A stretch of DNA of 24,855 bases from Planctomycetota bacterium (lineage in GTDB: Bacteria; Planctomycetota; Phycisphaerae; Sedimentisphaerales; UBA12454). The notes beneath the pieces are model-generated. The model saw only the letters and a program-made list of their open reading frames with translations, did no database searches and was not told the origin of the DNA. The stretch lies in the NCBI GenBank assembly GCA_018828825.1, contig JAHJUV010000025.1:1-24855 (forward strand), given 5' to 3'. Every line of letters begins with the position of its first letter. Within the stretch, counting starts at the first letter, position 1. This document shows positions 5,952-13,942 of this stretch, piece after piece. The position numbers and the translations under genes are program-made.

Positions 5952-6926
5952 TTAGGCAGATAGATAACGGTTGGGAACTAAATAATTCTGGACGTAATCT
6001 TTGACGGCGTTTTCGAGAGATGTAATTTGGCTTTTGCAGCCTGCGGCGCGGAGTTTGGAGATGTCGGCCTGGGTAAAATACTGGTATTTGTCGCGGAGAA
6101 TTTCCGGCATATCGATAAACTCAATGTCAGGTTTTAAATTCATAGCCGCGAATAATGCGTTTGCCAAATCGAGCCAGGTGCGGGCTTGGCCTGAACCAAT
6201 ATTAAAAACGCCATTGGCGATTTTGCCGGCGAGGAAGAACAGGGTCATATCGACGGCGTCCTTGACGTAAAGGAAATCCCTCATCTGACAGCCGTCTTTG
6301 TAATCGGGATTGTGCGATTTGAAGAGGCAAACTTTGCCGGTCTGCTTTATCTGCTCGTAACCTTTTAAGACAAAGCTTCGCATATCGGCCTTGTGATATT
6401 CGTTGGGGCCGAAGACGTTGAAATATTTCAGCGCTACGATTTTTTCGAGCATTCCATTGTCGAGTGCCCAGAGGTCGAAGTCCTGCTTGGATTGGCCGTA
6501 GGGATTCAGAGGCTGGAGGGTACGAAGTTTTGCGTGGTCGTCGCTGAAGCCATTTGAGCCGTCGCCGTAGGTAGCAGCGCTGGAGGCGTGAACAAGGCGT
6601 GCTTTTTTATCGAGGGCAAAGGCGGCAACGGACTTGGAATACTCGACATTGTTTTTAGTCAGAAACGCGGTATCCGTTTCGGTAGTCGAAGAACAGGCGC
6701 CGAGATGGAAAACGGCATCGACAGGAGAATTAAACCTGCCGGCAGTGATTTGCGAAAGAAAGTCGTCCGCGGAAAGATAGTCAGCAAAGGACAAATTGCG
6801 GAGGTTGGGACAGTTTCCCGGCTCGGCAATGGTATCGACGATTAGAATGTCCCTGCGGCCTTTTGCGTTAAGACCTGCAACGAGAGCCGAACCTATAAAA
6901 CCTGCTCCGCCTGTTACGATAATCAT
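5952..6926 (-). CDS. hldD: ADP-L-glycero-D-manno-heptose 6-epimerase
   Basis: 324 residues when started at the ATG at 6926, which places the conserved N-terminus MIIVTGGAGFIGS at the start as in the family; the longer frame from 6974 would add 16 residues absent from homologues. It is a short-chain dehydrogenase/reductase: the Rossmann glycine motif TGGAGFIG (5-12) binds NADP, and YGQSK gives the catalytic Tyr143 and Lys147. ALKYFNVFGPNEYHKADM and VFNIGSG are typical of HldD. The enzyme epimerises ADP-D-glycero-heptose to the L form for the lipopolysaccharide inner core, implying a Gram-negative-type envelope. The gene stands alone, with its own promoter (6993-7021) and a leader containing a small hairpin. 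It begins the less AT-rich part of the window. Confidence 0.93.
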   Translation of the reverse strand: MIIVTGGAGFIGSALVAGLNAKGRRDILIVDTIAEPGNCPNLRNLSFADYLSADDFLSQITAGRFNSPVDAVFHLGACSSTTETDTAFLTKNNVEYSKSVAAFALDKKARLVHASSAATYGDGSNGFSDDHAKLRTLQPLNPYGQSKQDFDLWALDNGMLEKIVALKYFNVFGPNEYHKADMRSFVLKGYEQIKQTGKVCLFKSHNPDYKDGCQMRDFLYVKDAVDMTLFFLAGKIANGVFNIGSGQARTWLDLANALFAAMNLKPDIEFIDMPEILRDKYQYFTQADISKLRAAGCKSQITSLENAVKDYVQNYLVPNRYLSA

Positions 6927-6945
6927 AAAAAATCCCAAATATGAA

Positions 6946-6971
6946 TCCACCGTCGCCAAGGCTGTGGTGGA
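6946..6971. repeat. Small palindrome in the hldD leader
   Basis: TCCACC and GGTGGA (6946-6951, 6966-6971) bracket GTCGCCAAGGCTGT. The unit is GC-rich within an AT-rich leader, 20-45 nt upstream of the hldD start codon and inside the predicted transcript. Its design resembles the palindrome at 3426-3457, so it may be a dispersed small repeat that has landed in the leader. Confidence 0.45.
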
Positions 6972-6992
6972 CAAGTATCAAAATACGAAAAA

Positions 6993-7021
6993 ATAGTATG
7001 AAAAAATGAGGTTTTTGTCAA
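6993..7021 (-). promoter_or_regulatory. hldD promoter
   Basis: On the minus strand TTGACA (7021-7016), a 17-nt spacer and TACTAT (6998-6993). Transcription would begin near 6986, giving a leader of about 60 nt. It lies just beyond the terminator of the small upstream gene, so hldD is separately transcribed. Confidence 0.7.
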
Positions 7022-7035
7022 ATACATTAGCGCAC

Positions 7036-7066
7036 AAAAAAAACGGCCGAGATTTGAATTCGGCCG
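7036..7066 (-). terminator. Intrinsic terminator of the 34-codon gene
   Basis: On the minus strand CGGCCGA, an eight- to nine-base loop, and TCGGCCG form a stem of seven G/C-rich pairs, followed directly by eight T residues (7043-7036). It lies 45 nt after the stop codon of the small gene at 7111-7215. Confidence 0.8.
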
Positions 7067-7110
7067 CTGATTTATATTTAACATCACCGGGCGCGACTGC
7101 GCTTAATTAA

Positions 7111-7215
7111 TCAGCATAATGCGATATAACTGGCTATCGCAAGAATCAATATCCGCTTCTTATTGAAAGTAAACGGAAGCCAAATTGTGTAATAAAAACT
7201 TCTAATTTTTGCCAC
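7111..7215 (-). CDS. Small predicted membrane protein, 34 residues
   Basis: A GTG-initiated frame ending with TGA encodes VAKIRSFYYTIWLPF followed by TFNKKRILILAIASYIALC. The second half is a plausible single membrane helix preceded by a basic turn (NKKR). AAGGGTG lies seven to ten bases upstream as a ribosome-binding site. The gene has its own promoter (7261-7289) and an intrinsic terminator (7036-7066), so a discrete transcript of about 200 nt is expected. It falls below usual gene-calling length limits. The alternative is that the transcript is a small regulatory RNA and the frame is incidental; the ribosome-binding site and membrane helix favour a protein. I recognise no family. Confidence 0.55.
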   Translation of the reverse strand: MAKIRSFYYTIWLPFTFNKKRILILAIASYIALC

Positions 7216-7260
7216 TTTTAATCACCCTTAAATCAACTTCTTCCTATCAAGTATGAGTGC

Positions 7261-7289
7261 ATTGTAACAAATAAACGGGCAAAAAGCAA
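7261..7289 (-). promoter_or_regulatory. Promoter of the 34-codon gene
   Basis: On the minus strand TTGCTT (7289-7284), a 17-nt spacer and TACAAT (7266-7261). Transcription would start about 7254, roughly 40 nt before the GTG. It sits after the stop codon of ftsY, so the small gene is not simply read through from it. Confidence 0.65.
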
Positions 7290-7370
7290 AAAATTGGCTG
7301 GATATTTTTTATAAGTGCTTTATTTTAAGGCGGTTATACTAAAATTATCCTGCGGGCAAAGGGGGTGAAT

Positions 7371-8294
7371 TCAGTTAAAAAGAGCTTCGACAAATGTATC
7401 GGGGTCGAACTCTGCAATGTCGTCCGGCTTTTCGCCAAGGCCGATGAATTTTACGGGAATATTGAGCTGGTCCTTTATTGCGATGACTATTCCGCCTCTG
7501 GCGGTGCCGTCGAGCTTGGCAAGGAAAATGCCAGTAACGTTTATGGCTTCGGTGAACATTTTAGCCTGGGCAATGGCGTTCTGGCCCGTAGTGGCGTCGA
7601 GGACGAGCATAACTTCGTGCGGCGACGATGGAATCTGTTTTGCGACGACGTCGCGGATTTTTATCAGCTCCTTCATAAGGTTTTTCTGAGTATGCAGCCG
7701 GCCGGCAGTGTCGAGGATGAGATATTTTGCGCCGCGAGCAACAGCGGCGGAGCAGGCATCATAGGCAACAGCGGCAGGGTCGGAATCCTGGGCGTGCTTT
7801 ACAATTTCAACGCCGATGCGCTTGGACCAGATTGAAAGCTGCTCGACAGCGGCGGCGCGGAATGTGTCGCAGGCAGCGACAATAACTTTTTCCTTATTTC
7901 GGCTGAGCATATAGGCGAGCTTGGCGATGCTGGTGGTTTTGCCGGAGCCGTTGACGCCGGCGATGAGAATGACGGTCGGATTTGTCGGCGCGGTGTTGAG
8001 CTGGCGATGCTCAACGGGCCAATAACTTTTTATGTGCTCCTTTAAAAAAGGAATTATGTCTTCGGATTTCTGTATCTTTTTAGTTTTGTAAGCTTCGCGG
8101 AGGTCGGATATGAGCTTGTCGGTGGTTTCGACGCCGATGTCGTCGCTGATTAAAGTTTCCTGAAGCTGGTCGAGAAGTTCATCGTCGATATCGCGGCCGA
8201 TGGTCAAAATGGTCTGGAGAGAGGTTTTAATTTTATCGCGGGTTTTGCCGAGATGGCCTCGAATATAATCCAGCGTTTTAGTAAAAATTCCCAT
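7371..8294 (-). CDS. ftsY: Signal recognition particle receptor FtsY
   Basis: 307 residues, ATG with GGAGAG about seven bases upstream. It is an SRP GTPase: the helical N domain covers about 1-100, G1 is GVNGSGKTT (113-121), DTFRA is at 143-147, DTAGR at 195-199, AKLDG at 259-263, and the closing motif GLGEKPDD at 285-292. FtsY docks ribosome-SRP complexes at the inner membrane for co-translational protein targeting. The acidic A domain found in the E. coli protein is absent; only a short amphipathic N-terminus (IFTKTLDYIRGHL) could contact the membrane, as in many non-proteobacterial FtsY. It is divergent from dnaA, with 204 nt between them. Confidence 0.97.
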   Translation of the reverse strand: MGIFTKTLDYIRGHLGKTRDKIKTSLQTILTIGRDIDDELLDQLQETLISDDIGVETTDKLISDLREAYKTKKIQKSEDIIPFLKEHIKSYWPVEHRQLNTAPTNPTVILIAGVNGSGKTTSIAKLAYMLSRNKEKVIVAACDTFRAAAVEQLSIWSKRIGVEIVKHAQDSDPAAVAYDACSAAVARGAKYLILDTAGRLHTQKNLMKELIKIRDVVAKQIPSSPHEVMLVLDATTGQNAIAQAKMFTEAINVTGIFLAKLDGTARGGIVIAIKDQLNIPVKFIGLGEKPDDIAEFDPDTFVEALFN

Positions 8295-8314
8295 AAAAGC
8301 TCTCCAAAAATGCT

Positions 8315-8343
8315 ATTATAATCGACAAAACAGTCAAAATAAA
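8315..8343 (-). promoter_or_regulatory. Possible ftsY promoter
   Basis: A perfect -10 TATAAT (8320-8315, minus strand) lies 21 nt before the ftsY start codon. At 17 nt spacing the -35 position reads TTTATT, a poor match; TTGACT occurs but only 11 nt upstream of the -10. Confidence 0.4.
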
Positions 8344-8405
8344 GAGATTAAAAAGTTTAACAGATAAATTCAACCGTCCGAATAGATACTTTGCGAATTT
8401 TTTCT

Positions 8406-8434
8406 TTGACAAAACAGCCTTTCGGCTATAAAGT
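8406..8434 (+). promoter_or_regulatory. dnaA promoter
   Basis: TTGACA (8406-8411) with a 17-nt spacer and TAAAGT (8429-8434); TATAAA at 8427-8432 with a 15-nt spacer is an alternative -10. No DnaA box was seen between ftsY and dnaA, so neither an autoregulatory site nor an origin is evident here. Confidence 0.6.
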
Positions 8435-8498
8435 AATCTGGTCAAGGACGGCACTTCTGGCAACTTAAAAATATGCTTAACGCTCCGGGAGGAAGAGA

Positions 8499-9800
8499 TT
8501 GACACAGGATGCAAGAGAAATATTTGAAGCAGTAATTGAACGAGTCAAGGTTCTTGACCCGGTGAACAGCAGAAGCTGGTTTAACAGCCTGGCACTTAAA
8601 AATTTCAACGGGGGAATGCTTGAGATATTATGTCCCGACAGCCAAAGCGCCTCTTTTCTGCAGGATACGTGTGTCGGCAGTTTTACGCTCGCCGCCCAGC
8701 AGATTACGGGACACCTCGTAACAATCAGGTTTCTCAGCGACGGTAAAATCCCAAAAGGCAAAGCAGCCAAACAAACCACCGCTGAACCGAAACTGCATCC
8801 GGATTATACGTTCGATAATTTTGTCGTCGGGCCCTGCAATCGGCTGGCACACGCAAGCTGCATAGCGGTAAGCAAATCGCTGGGTACAACCTATAATCCT
8901 TTATTCATCTACGGCACTGTCGGACTGGGCAAGACCCATCTGCTGCACGCGGTCTGCCGGGAAACACAAAGCAGTAATCCGAAAGCCAAGATTCTGTTTC
9001 TAAGCTGCGAGGAATTTGTCAACCGCTTCATCAACGCTATCGAACAGGGGTCGATGGCTGAATTCAAAAGCCAATACAGAACGGTAGATTTGCTGGTAAT
9101 CGACGATGTGCAGTTTTTACAGGAACGCGACCAGAGCCAGGAGGAATTTTTCCACACGTTTAACGCCCTGTACGACAACCGGAGCCAGATTGTCCTGAGC
9201 GCCGATGCGGCGCCGGGCGAGATACCGTCCCTGCCTGAAAGGCTGACGAGCAGATTCAAATGCGGACTGGTGGCAAGAATCGATGCGCCGAGCTACGAGA
9301 CGAGAATCGCAATAGTGCAGAAAAAAGCGAGGCTTCGCGGGATGAAAGTTTCCGACGATGCGGCCGAATATATCGCAGGCAGAGTAAAAGCCAACATCAG
9401 AGAAATCGAAGGTGCGCTGACGACACTTTACGCGCTGGCGGGCACAACCGGAGAGGAAATTTCAAAGGAACTGGCCAAAATCGCACTGGGCGATGATGAA
9501 ACAGCGGATAAAAATATCAGCATAACCGACATCATCAAAGCGGTAACGAGCTATTATGAAGTTAGACCCGCTGATTTGCAGAGCAAGAAACGCAGCCAGA
9601 GCATCACGATGCCCAGGCAAATCTGTATGTATCTTGCAAGGAATTTAACAAGTCACAGTCTTGAGGAAATCGGCGGACATCTTGGGGGAAGAGACCATAC
9701 GACAGTTATGCACGCCTGCGGGAAAATCGCCGGGCTTCAGCAGTCCAACGAAAGAATTCAGTCACAGCTTACGGAACTTACCAAGCGGATAACAAAATAA
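8499..9800 (+). CDS. dnaA: Chromosomal replication initiator DnaA
   Basis: 433 residues. The start is TTG at 8499, chosen because GGGAGG lies about seven bases upstream and the N-terminus aligns as domain I (about 1-80). A short linker leads to the AAA+ domain: Walker A GTVGLGKTH (139-147), Walker B LLVIDD (198-203), and the arginine-bearing RLTSRF (248-253). Domain IV ends with RQICMYLARNL and GGRDHTTVMHA (396-406), the DnaA-box-binding signature. DnaA opens oriC and can act as a transcription factor. dnaN does not follow: the next gene is convergent, 20 nt away. This separation from dnaN and from an obvious origin is odd for many bacteria, though known in some phyla. Confidence 0.97.
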   Translation: MTQDAREIFEAVIERVKVLDPVNSRSWFNSLALKNFNGGMLEILCPDSQSASFLQDTCVGSFTLAAQQITGHLVTIRFLSDGKIPKGKAAKQTTAEPKLHPDYTFDNFVVGPCNRLAHASCIAVSKSLGTTYNPLFIYGTVGLGKTHLLHAVCRETQSSNPKAKILFLSCEEFVNRFINAIEQGSMAEFKSQYRTVDLLVIDDVQFLQERDQSQEEFFHTFNALYDNRSQIVLSADAAPGEIPSLPERLTSRFKCGLVARIDAPSYETRIAIVQKKARLRGMKVSDDAAEYIAGRVKANIREIEGALTTLYALAGTTGEEISKELAKIALGDDETADKNISITDIIKAVTSYYEVRPADLQSKKRSQSITMPRQICMYLARNLTSHSLEEIGGHLGGRDHTTVMHACGKIAGLQQSNERIQSQLTELTKRITK

Positions 9801-9820
9801 GCGGGGGGAACGCAAACGCT

Positions 9821-11425
9821 CTAATTGGCGGTGCATTCGGCTTTTCGTCTTTGGGACAGCGGCCAGAAACTGTGATTCTCGGCATAGGCTCTTTTGAAAG
9901 CATCAACCACTTCTGGGTCGAATTGCGAACCGGCAAGACTTACTATCTCGCCAAGAGCGTCATCGGCCGATTTGGTTTCGGCACACCAGGGTTTTGACGA
10001 TGTTATGGAATCGAAGCTGTTGGCAACGGCAAGAATTCTTGAGCCGATGGGGATATTTTCCCCGACAAGGCCGTTGGGATAGCCTGTGCCGTCATAGTTT
10101 TCGTGGTGATGTCTTATAATCACTATCTCCTGGCCGAACAGGCCTATCGGAGCAAGTATCTCAGAGCTTGAAATCGGATGCCGCTGCATAATTCTCCGCT
10201 CGTCATCGGTGAGACCCGACAATTTGTGCAGGATGTTGTTGGGAATAATGATTTTGCCCAGGTCGTGCAGCATAGCGGCTGTCTCGAGCTGCTGTATGAG
10301 CAGGTCAGAGACTTCCATCTGTTTTGCTATCGCAATGGCATATTTTTTGACATTTTCTACGTGATTTGCGAGGTACGGGTCCTTGGCGGCTATCGCCTTT
10401 GTAAAGGCAGATATTATTCCCATCGCCTGCTCCCTTATCTGCAGAGCCAGCGCAGAGATTTTGGTCTGCAGTTCGTAGAAGTCCTCGTCCTGATGAGCCT
10501 GAAGCTGTTCATCCGGATTGAGAGTATCATAAGAAACGACGCAGTTTCTTCCTCTGCGTTTAGCGGCGTAAAGGGCCTCGTCTGCCCTTCTGACAAGTTC
10601 GTACGGGTCGGTGGAATCGACGCCGTTGAAAACAGCAACACCGACACTGCAGGTAACCGATACCGACTGGTCTGAGATTTCCCAACTGTACTTGTCAACT
10701 ATCGAACAAAGTTTGATCGCCCGCTGGGTTGCGACTTCCACCGGCATACCGGGCATAACAATGACAAATTCCTCGCCGCCGTATCTTGCCGCCATATCCA
10801 GCGGATAAATATTCTCATTGAGAATCTTGCCGACCTGCTGCAGGATTTTGTCGCCTGCTAAATGGCCGTAGGTATCGTTAAAGTTTTTGAAATGGTCAAC
10901 ATCGAACATCATCACAGCGATGGAGCCGCCGCGTATCTTGGCCTGCAGCACTTCGCGTTCGAGAATCTCGAAAAAGTGACGCCTGTTCGAAAGGCCGGTT
11001 AGCTCATCGGTATTGGCAAGCAGAAGCAGTCTTTCCTGAAGCTCGGTCATCTGGAGCACGATTCCTATCCTTGCCTGCAGCTCGGCCCTGTTGAAAGGCT
11101 TGGCAACATAATCGATTGCGCCGAGTTTTAGGCCGCCGATTTTGTCTTCGCTCGCATCCCTTGCTGAAACAAAAATAACCGGTATGGAAGATGTACGAAT
11201 ATCAGCTTTGAGTCTCCTGCAGGTTTCGAAGCCGTCAATTTCCGGCATCATCACATCGAGCAGAATCACATCAGGCTTCTGCTCGGCGGCGATAGCGATG
11301 CCTTCGCGGGCATTGTCCGCAAGAAGCGCAATCAATCCCATACTGTTCAGATGGGCCTTGAGCAGAACAAGGTTCGGCTGACTGTCGTCAATGACAAGAA
11401 CTTTTCGCTGTTTTTTGGTTTTCAT
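9821..11425 (-). CDS. Response regulator with GGDEF and HD-GYP domains (cyclic-di-GMP synthesis and breakdown)
   Basis: 534 residues. The receiver domain (1-125) has the acidic pair DD (13-14), phospho-acceptor Asp57 in LLDVMMP, and Lys109 in AKPF. The GGDEF domain (about 135-300) has GGEEF (216-220), so the cyclase active site is intact; the inhibitory I-site RxxD is replaced by YPLD. The HD-GYP domain (about 335-510) has HD (387-388), HHHE (439-442) and DGTGYP (445-450), the set needed for phosphodiesterase activity. A kinase input would thus switch cyclic-di-GMP synthesis or hydrolysis. The start codon lies in one arm of a perfect 14-bp inverted repeat (11424-11536); the sequence just before it is GGAAGGTGCGGG. 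Confidence 0.94.
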   Translation of the reverse strand: MKTKKQRKVLVIDDSQPNLVLLKAHLNSMGLIALLADNAREGIAIAAEQKPDVILLDVMMPEIDGFETCRRLKADIRTSSIPVIFVSARDASEDKIGGLKLGAIDYVAKPFNRAELQARIGIVLQMTELQERLLLLANTDELTGLSNRRHFFEILEREVLQAKIRGGSIAVMMFDVDHFKNFNDTYGHLAGDKILQQVGKILNENIYPLDMAARYGGEEFVIVMPGMPVEVATQRAIKLCSIVDKYSWEISDQSVSVTCSVGVAVFNGVDSTDPYELVRRADEALYAAKRRGRNCVVSYDTLNPDEQLQAHQDEDFYELQTKISALALQIREQAMGIISAFTKAIAAKDPYLANHVENVKKYAIAIAKQMEVSDLLIQQLETAAMLHDLGKIIIPNNILHKLSGLTDDERRIMQRHPISSSEILAPIGLFGQEIVIIRHHHENYDGTGYPNGLVGENIPIGSRILAVANSFDSITSSKPWCAETKSADDALGEIVSLAGSQFDPEVVDAFKRAYAENHSFWPLSQRRKAECTAN

Positions 11426-11536
11426 CCCGCACCTTCCGTTTATTCCTTCTTCTTTAAAACTTTGGTATATACAAAATACAAGCTGTTATTCCTTTCAAAG
11501 ATATATAAATAATTGAATATTTGGAAGGTGCGGGAT
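11424..11536 (-). repeat. Inverted-repeat element covering the start of the cyclic-di-GMP regulator
   Basis: ATCCCGCACCTTCC (11424-11437) and GGAAGGTGCGGGAT (11523-11536) are a perfect 14-bp inverted repeat around an 85-nt AT-rich loop. On the minus strand the downstream arm contains the ribosome-binding region and the AT of the start codon, so a transcript carrying both arms would pair its own start site. The far end carries AATTGAATATTT as in the elements ending at 3573 and 5881. The remaining intergenic bases to 11680 hold no recognised feature. Confidence 0.75.
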
Positions 11537-11680
11537 TTATTTTCGCACACCTATTCCATAGATAGTTAATGCTTGTATAAATTTATCGGATTATTCAGCG
11601 TGGCGATTAAGCTAAAAGAGGCAATTAAGAACAGAAAAAAGGCTCTTTTTCCCCGCAAAGGCCCTATAATAAACGATTTT

Positions 11681-12160
11681 TCAGGCATTAGGGCTTTTTG
11701 CCTTTGCAATCTCAACCTTGACTTCTTCTTCTGTATAATGGCTCGGCCATAAGGTTCGCCAGCCTGCCACATAAGAACCCACCGGCAAAAGCGTAAGCAG
11801 CCCGGCCAATAACCAGCCCGGCTGGGCGATAGTACCGAGCGCAGTTTGTCTGTCCTGCTCGGCCTGGGTTATCGACAAGTCGAGTATGCCGATTACCTGC
11901 TGATATTTTTCCTTGTTGAGATTTGCAAGATAATCAAGCCTCAGTTGCCGGTCGATGTAGGTGTCGATGACCTGATTTTTCAGTTCTCTGGCGGTATGCA
12001 GATTTTTGTCATACCATTTGACGCTATTCGGCTCACGACCCGCGTATTTAATCGCAAGAGGCGATATTTCCGCAGGCCAGAAATCGTAAGCGAACTGACA
12101 GCCTGTTACCAGCACGGCCGAGGCGATAATAATAACGGATAAAATCACTTTCCAGTTCAT
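11681..12160 (-). CDS. Phage-style lipoprotein, possible lysis or envelope accessory protein
   Basis: 159 residues, ATG with GGAGGT nine bases upstream. Residues 1-20 are a lipoprotein signal peptide and the lipobox LVTGC places the acylated Cys at 21. The middle is helical and polar, then a second hydrophobic segment (about 115-134) precedes a short charged tail (YTEEEVKVEIAKAK). This arrangement recalls small lipoproteins encoded near phage lysis genes, but I cannot assign it to a spanin family. It lies at the far end of the phage-like segment, beyond hicAB and the radical SAM pseudogene, so phage membership is uncertain. Its start lies in an inverted-repeat arm (12159-12260). Confidence 0.72.
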   Translation of the reverse strand: MNWKVILSVIIIASAVLVTGCQFAYDFWPAEISPLAIKYAGREPNSVKWYDKNLHTARELKNQVIDTYIDRQLRLDYLANLNKEKYQQVIGILDLSITQAEQDRQTALGTIAQPGWLLAGLLTLLPVGSYVAGWRTLWPSHYTEEEVKVEIAKAKSPNA

Positions 12161-12260
12161 CCCGTTAGACCTCCATTCAATCTATAATTTATTGCTAAAA
12201 TGTGCTTATCCTTTTATATTTAAAAAAACTTATGTACAAATCAGGGGGGTCTAACAGGAT
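12159..12260 (-). repeat. Inverted-repeat element covering the start of the lipoprotein gene
   Basis: ATCCCGTTAGACCTCC (12159-12174) and GGGGGTCTAACAGGAT (12245-12260) are complementary at 14 of 16 positions, and on the minus-strand RNA one of the two differences is a G-U pair. The loop is 70 nt. The downstream arm contains both the GGAGGT ribosome-binding site and the AT of the start codon. The arm sequence differs from the GGTGCGGGA family, but the geometry is the same. Confidence 0.65.
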
Positions 12261-12351
12261 TCATAAAATTTCCTTTCAATTTAGATTCAAATTTATTTAT
12301 AACGTGTTAAAATACGCGTAGACTATATTGTCAGGATTAAAAAGGTATATT

Positions 12352-13436
12352 GTGGATACGGCAAAAAACTTCAGGCCGGATAAAATTCTCCTCTGGGATA
12401 AAGCTGCCGACAGCTTTGAATCGCAGAGAATAATAAACTTGTTTAAAGACGCCGAAGTAGAAATTGTTAAAAATCAAAGATTAAATTATCCCAAATCTTT
12501 ATCCACAGCAGAAGCCCTGCGGAAAAGCAAAAAAATTCTAATGATTGGAAAAACATCCTCATTTATCAATCATTTCAACGGTGATATCGGGAAAAATATG
12601 AGATGTTTTCCTTACTATAAACTTGTCCCTCTTTCAAATGGATGCCCTTATAGCTGCATCTATTGCTATCTTGCTTATATTTACAGAAAATACGGTGCTT
12701 TTATAAAAATTAATATTAATTATGACAAAATGCTTAAGCAGATAAAAAAAACTGTGTCAGACAACTCTCGCAAAATCCATTTTAACCTCGGCGAGATGCT
12801 CGATAGTCTTGCCCTCGACCACATTACAAATCTTACTTCTCTGCTTGTCCCATTATTTAAGAATTTCAATAACGCATATCTGATGATGCTCACGAAAAGC
12901 AGTAATATAGATAATCTTTTGAAAATAAAGCCTAATCATCAAGTTGTTGTTTCGTGGAGCCTTAACCCGCAAACGATTATTAACGAATACGAACTCGGAA
13001 CAGCCTCACTCGACGAAAGAATCGATGCAGCAAAGCGATGCCAGGAGCACGGCTACAGAATAAGATTCAGAATTGACCCGGGCATACTTTGCAGCAATTG
13101 GAAAACCGCGTATGAATCCCTGCTGAAAAAATATTTACTCATACGGAACCAGAAAATATCACTGTCGGAATGTTAAGACTTTTTAAGGGTCATATAAATC
13201 TTTCCACAAAAGCCTATAACATCAAAACTAATTCTAAAATATTCGAGCCTTTGCAAGAACCGGCAAAAGATGGGAAATTACGCTATAATTCTCAACAACG
13301 CACAGAATTTTACAAATTCCTGCTCGATTCTATACTTTGCTATAACAAAAAAGTAAGCATCGGCATCTGTAGAGAAAGCCGGGAAATATACGACAACCTT
13401 AATTTCAAAACACAATTATGTAATTGCATAGCATAA
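12352..13436 (+). pseudogene. Spore-photoproduct-lyase-like radical SAM protein, split by a frameshift
   Basis: The first part, from a GTG at 12352 (AAAAAGG six bases upstream), contains the radical SAM cluster motif CPYSCIYC (CxxxCxxC, about residues 98-105) and LGEMLDSLALDHIT, both typical of the SplB family. This frame stops at 13176. The C-terminal part of the family continues in another frame: upstream of the ATG at 13170 that frame reads EPENITVGMLRLFKG, and it ends with RYNSQQRTEFYKFLLDSI and CNC. The frames meet at a run of six A at 13126-13131; one extra A would restore a continuous protein. SplB repairs spore photoproduct in Firmicutes; relatives in non-sporeformers are of uncertain role. 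Either a pseudogene, a sequencing error, or length variation in the A run. Confidence 0.8.
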
Positions 13437-13537
13437 CTACAAAGGACTGTCATCTTTCGTAAGGTATATTAAGAAGCCCTGCCTTGTAACCGACACAATG
13501 GAGAGGTTTTTGCCTTGATGGTTAAAAGGGCTGTTAG

Positions 13538-13942
13538 TTAAGTTGGTCGTACTGACGACCAACTAACCACTTTCGCCCTAAGAAAATCACTAAGCCCTTT
13601 GAAACCTTGAGAGTGAGCAGATGCACCAAGAATGGCTTTTTCTTCCGCTGTTAAACGAATATTTACTTGTTCGGTGCGCTTGCCCGTACTTGACGGCACA
13701 GGCACAGCTTCGCCTTGTTCTAAAAGATATGCCACTGTTGCCACGAGGGCTTCTTTAGTGTTATTAATGCACTCATCGGGAGTTTTCCCATCACCAAAAA
13801 CCGTTGGTATCTCAAGGCCCCTGCCGTACCATTCACCATTACAGCACGACATAATAACTTCGTATTTATCAACAATCTTTTTGGCGCTGGATAAAGCCTT
13901 TTCGTCAAATTTACTATTCAATTTTTTCAATTTGCTTAACAT
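13538..13942 (-). CDS. hicB: HicB-type antitoxin with a ribbon-helix-helix-like C-terminus
   Basis: 134 residues. Residues about 25-85 form the HicB partial RNase-H-like fold (YEVIMSCCNGEWYGRGLEIP, then CINNTKEALVATVAYLLEQG), which covers the toxin active site. The C-terminus has QVNIRLTAEEKAIL followed by SDFLRAKVV, matching a ribbon-helix-helix DNA-binding domain that would repress the operon. It overlaps hicA by 29 nt, with hicA first, so the two are translationally coupled. The last nine codons contain a perfect hairpin (13541-13564) overlapping the gene end. It lies between phage-like genes and the SplB-like pseudogene. Confidence 0.9.
   Translation of the reverse strand: MLSKLKKLNSKFDEKALSSAKKIVDKYEVIMSCCNGEWYGRGLEIPTVFGDGKTPDECINNTKEALVATVAYLLEQGEAVPVPSSTGKRTEQVNIRLTAEEKAILGASAHSQGFKGLSDFLRAKVVSWSSVRPT
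13541..13564 (-). terminator. Hairpin at the end of hicB, possible weak terminator
   Basis: AGTTGGTCG and CGACCAACT (13541-13549, 13556-13564) form a perfect 9-bp stem with a six-base loop, inside the last codons of hicB. On the minus strand it is followed by CTTTTAACC about 15 nt later rather than a direct T run, so termination would be weak; it could instead protect the mRNA end. Confidence 0.4.

Noticed and set aside
7365..7835. 156-codon plus-strand frame antisense to ftsY
   Set aside because: A shadow of the strongly supported ftsY gene; no ribosome-binding site and no family resemblance.
11566..11772. 68-codon minus-strand frame overlapping the end of the lipoprotein gene
   Set aside because: It overlaps the well-supported lipoprotein gene in another frame, and its composition shows no protein-like pattern.
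12328..12351. TTG start for the SplB-like gene at 12328
   Set aside because: No ribosome-binding site precedes it, whereas GTG at 12352 has AAAAAGG six bases upstream.
12499..12507. Perfect DnaA box TTATCCACA, with a near match at 12351-12359
   Set aside because: Single sites inside a coding sequence, far from dnaA and without clustering or an AT-rich unwinding region.
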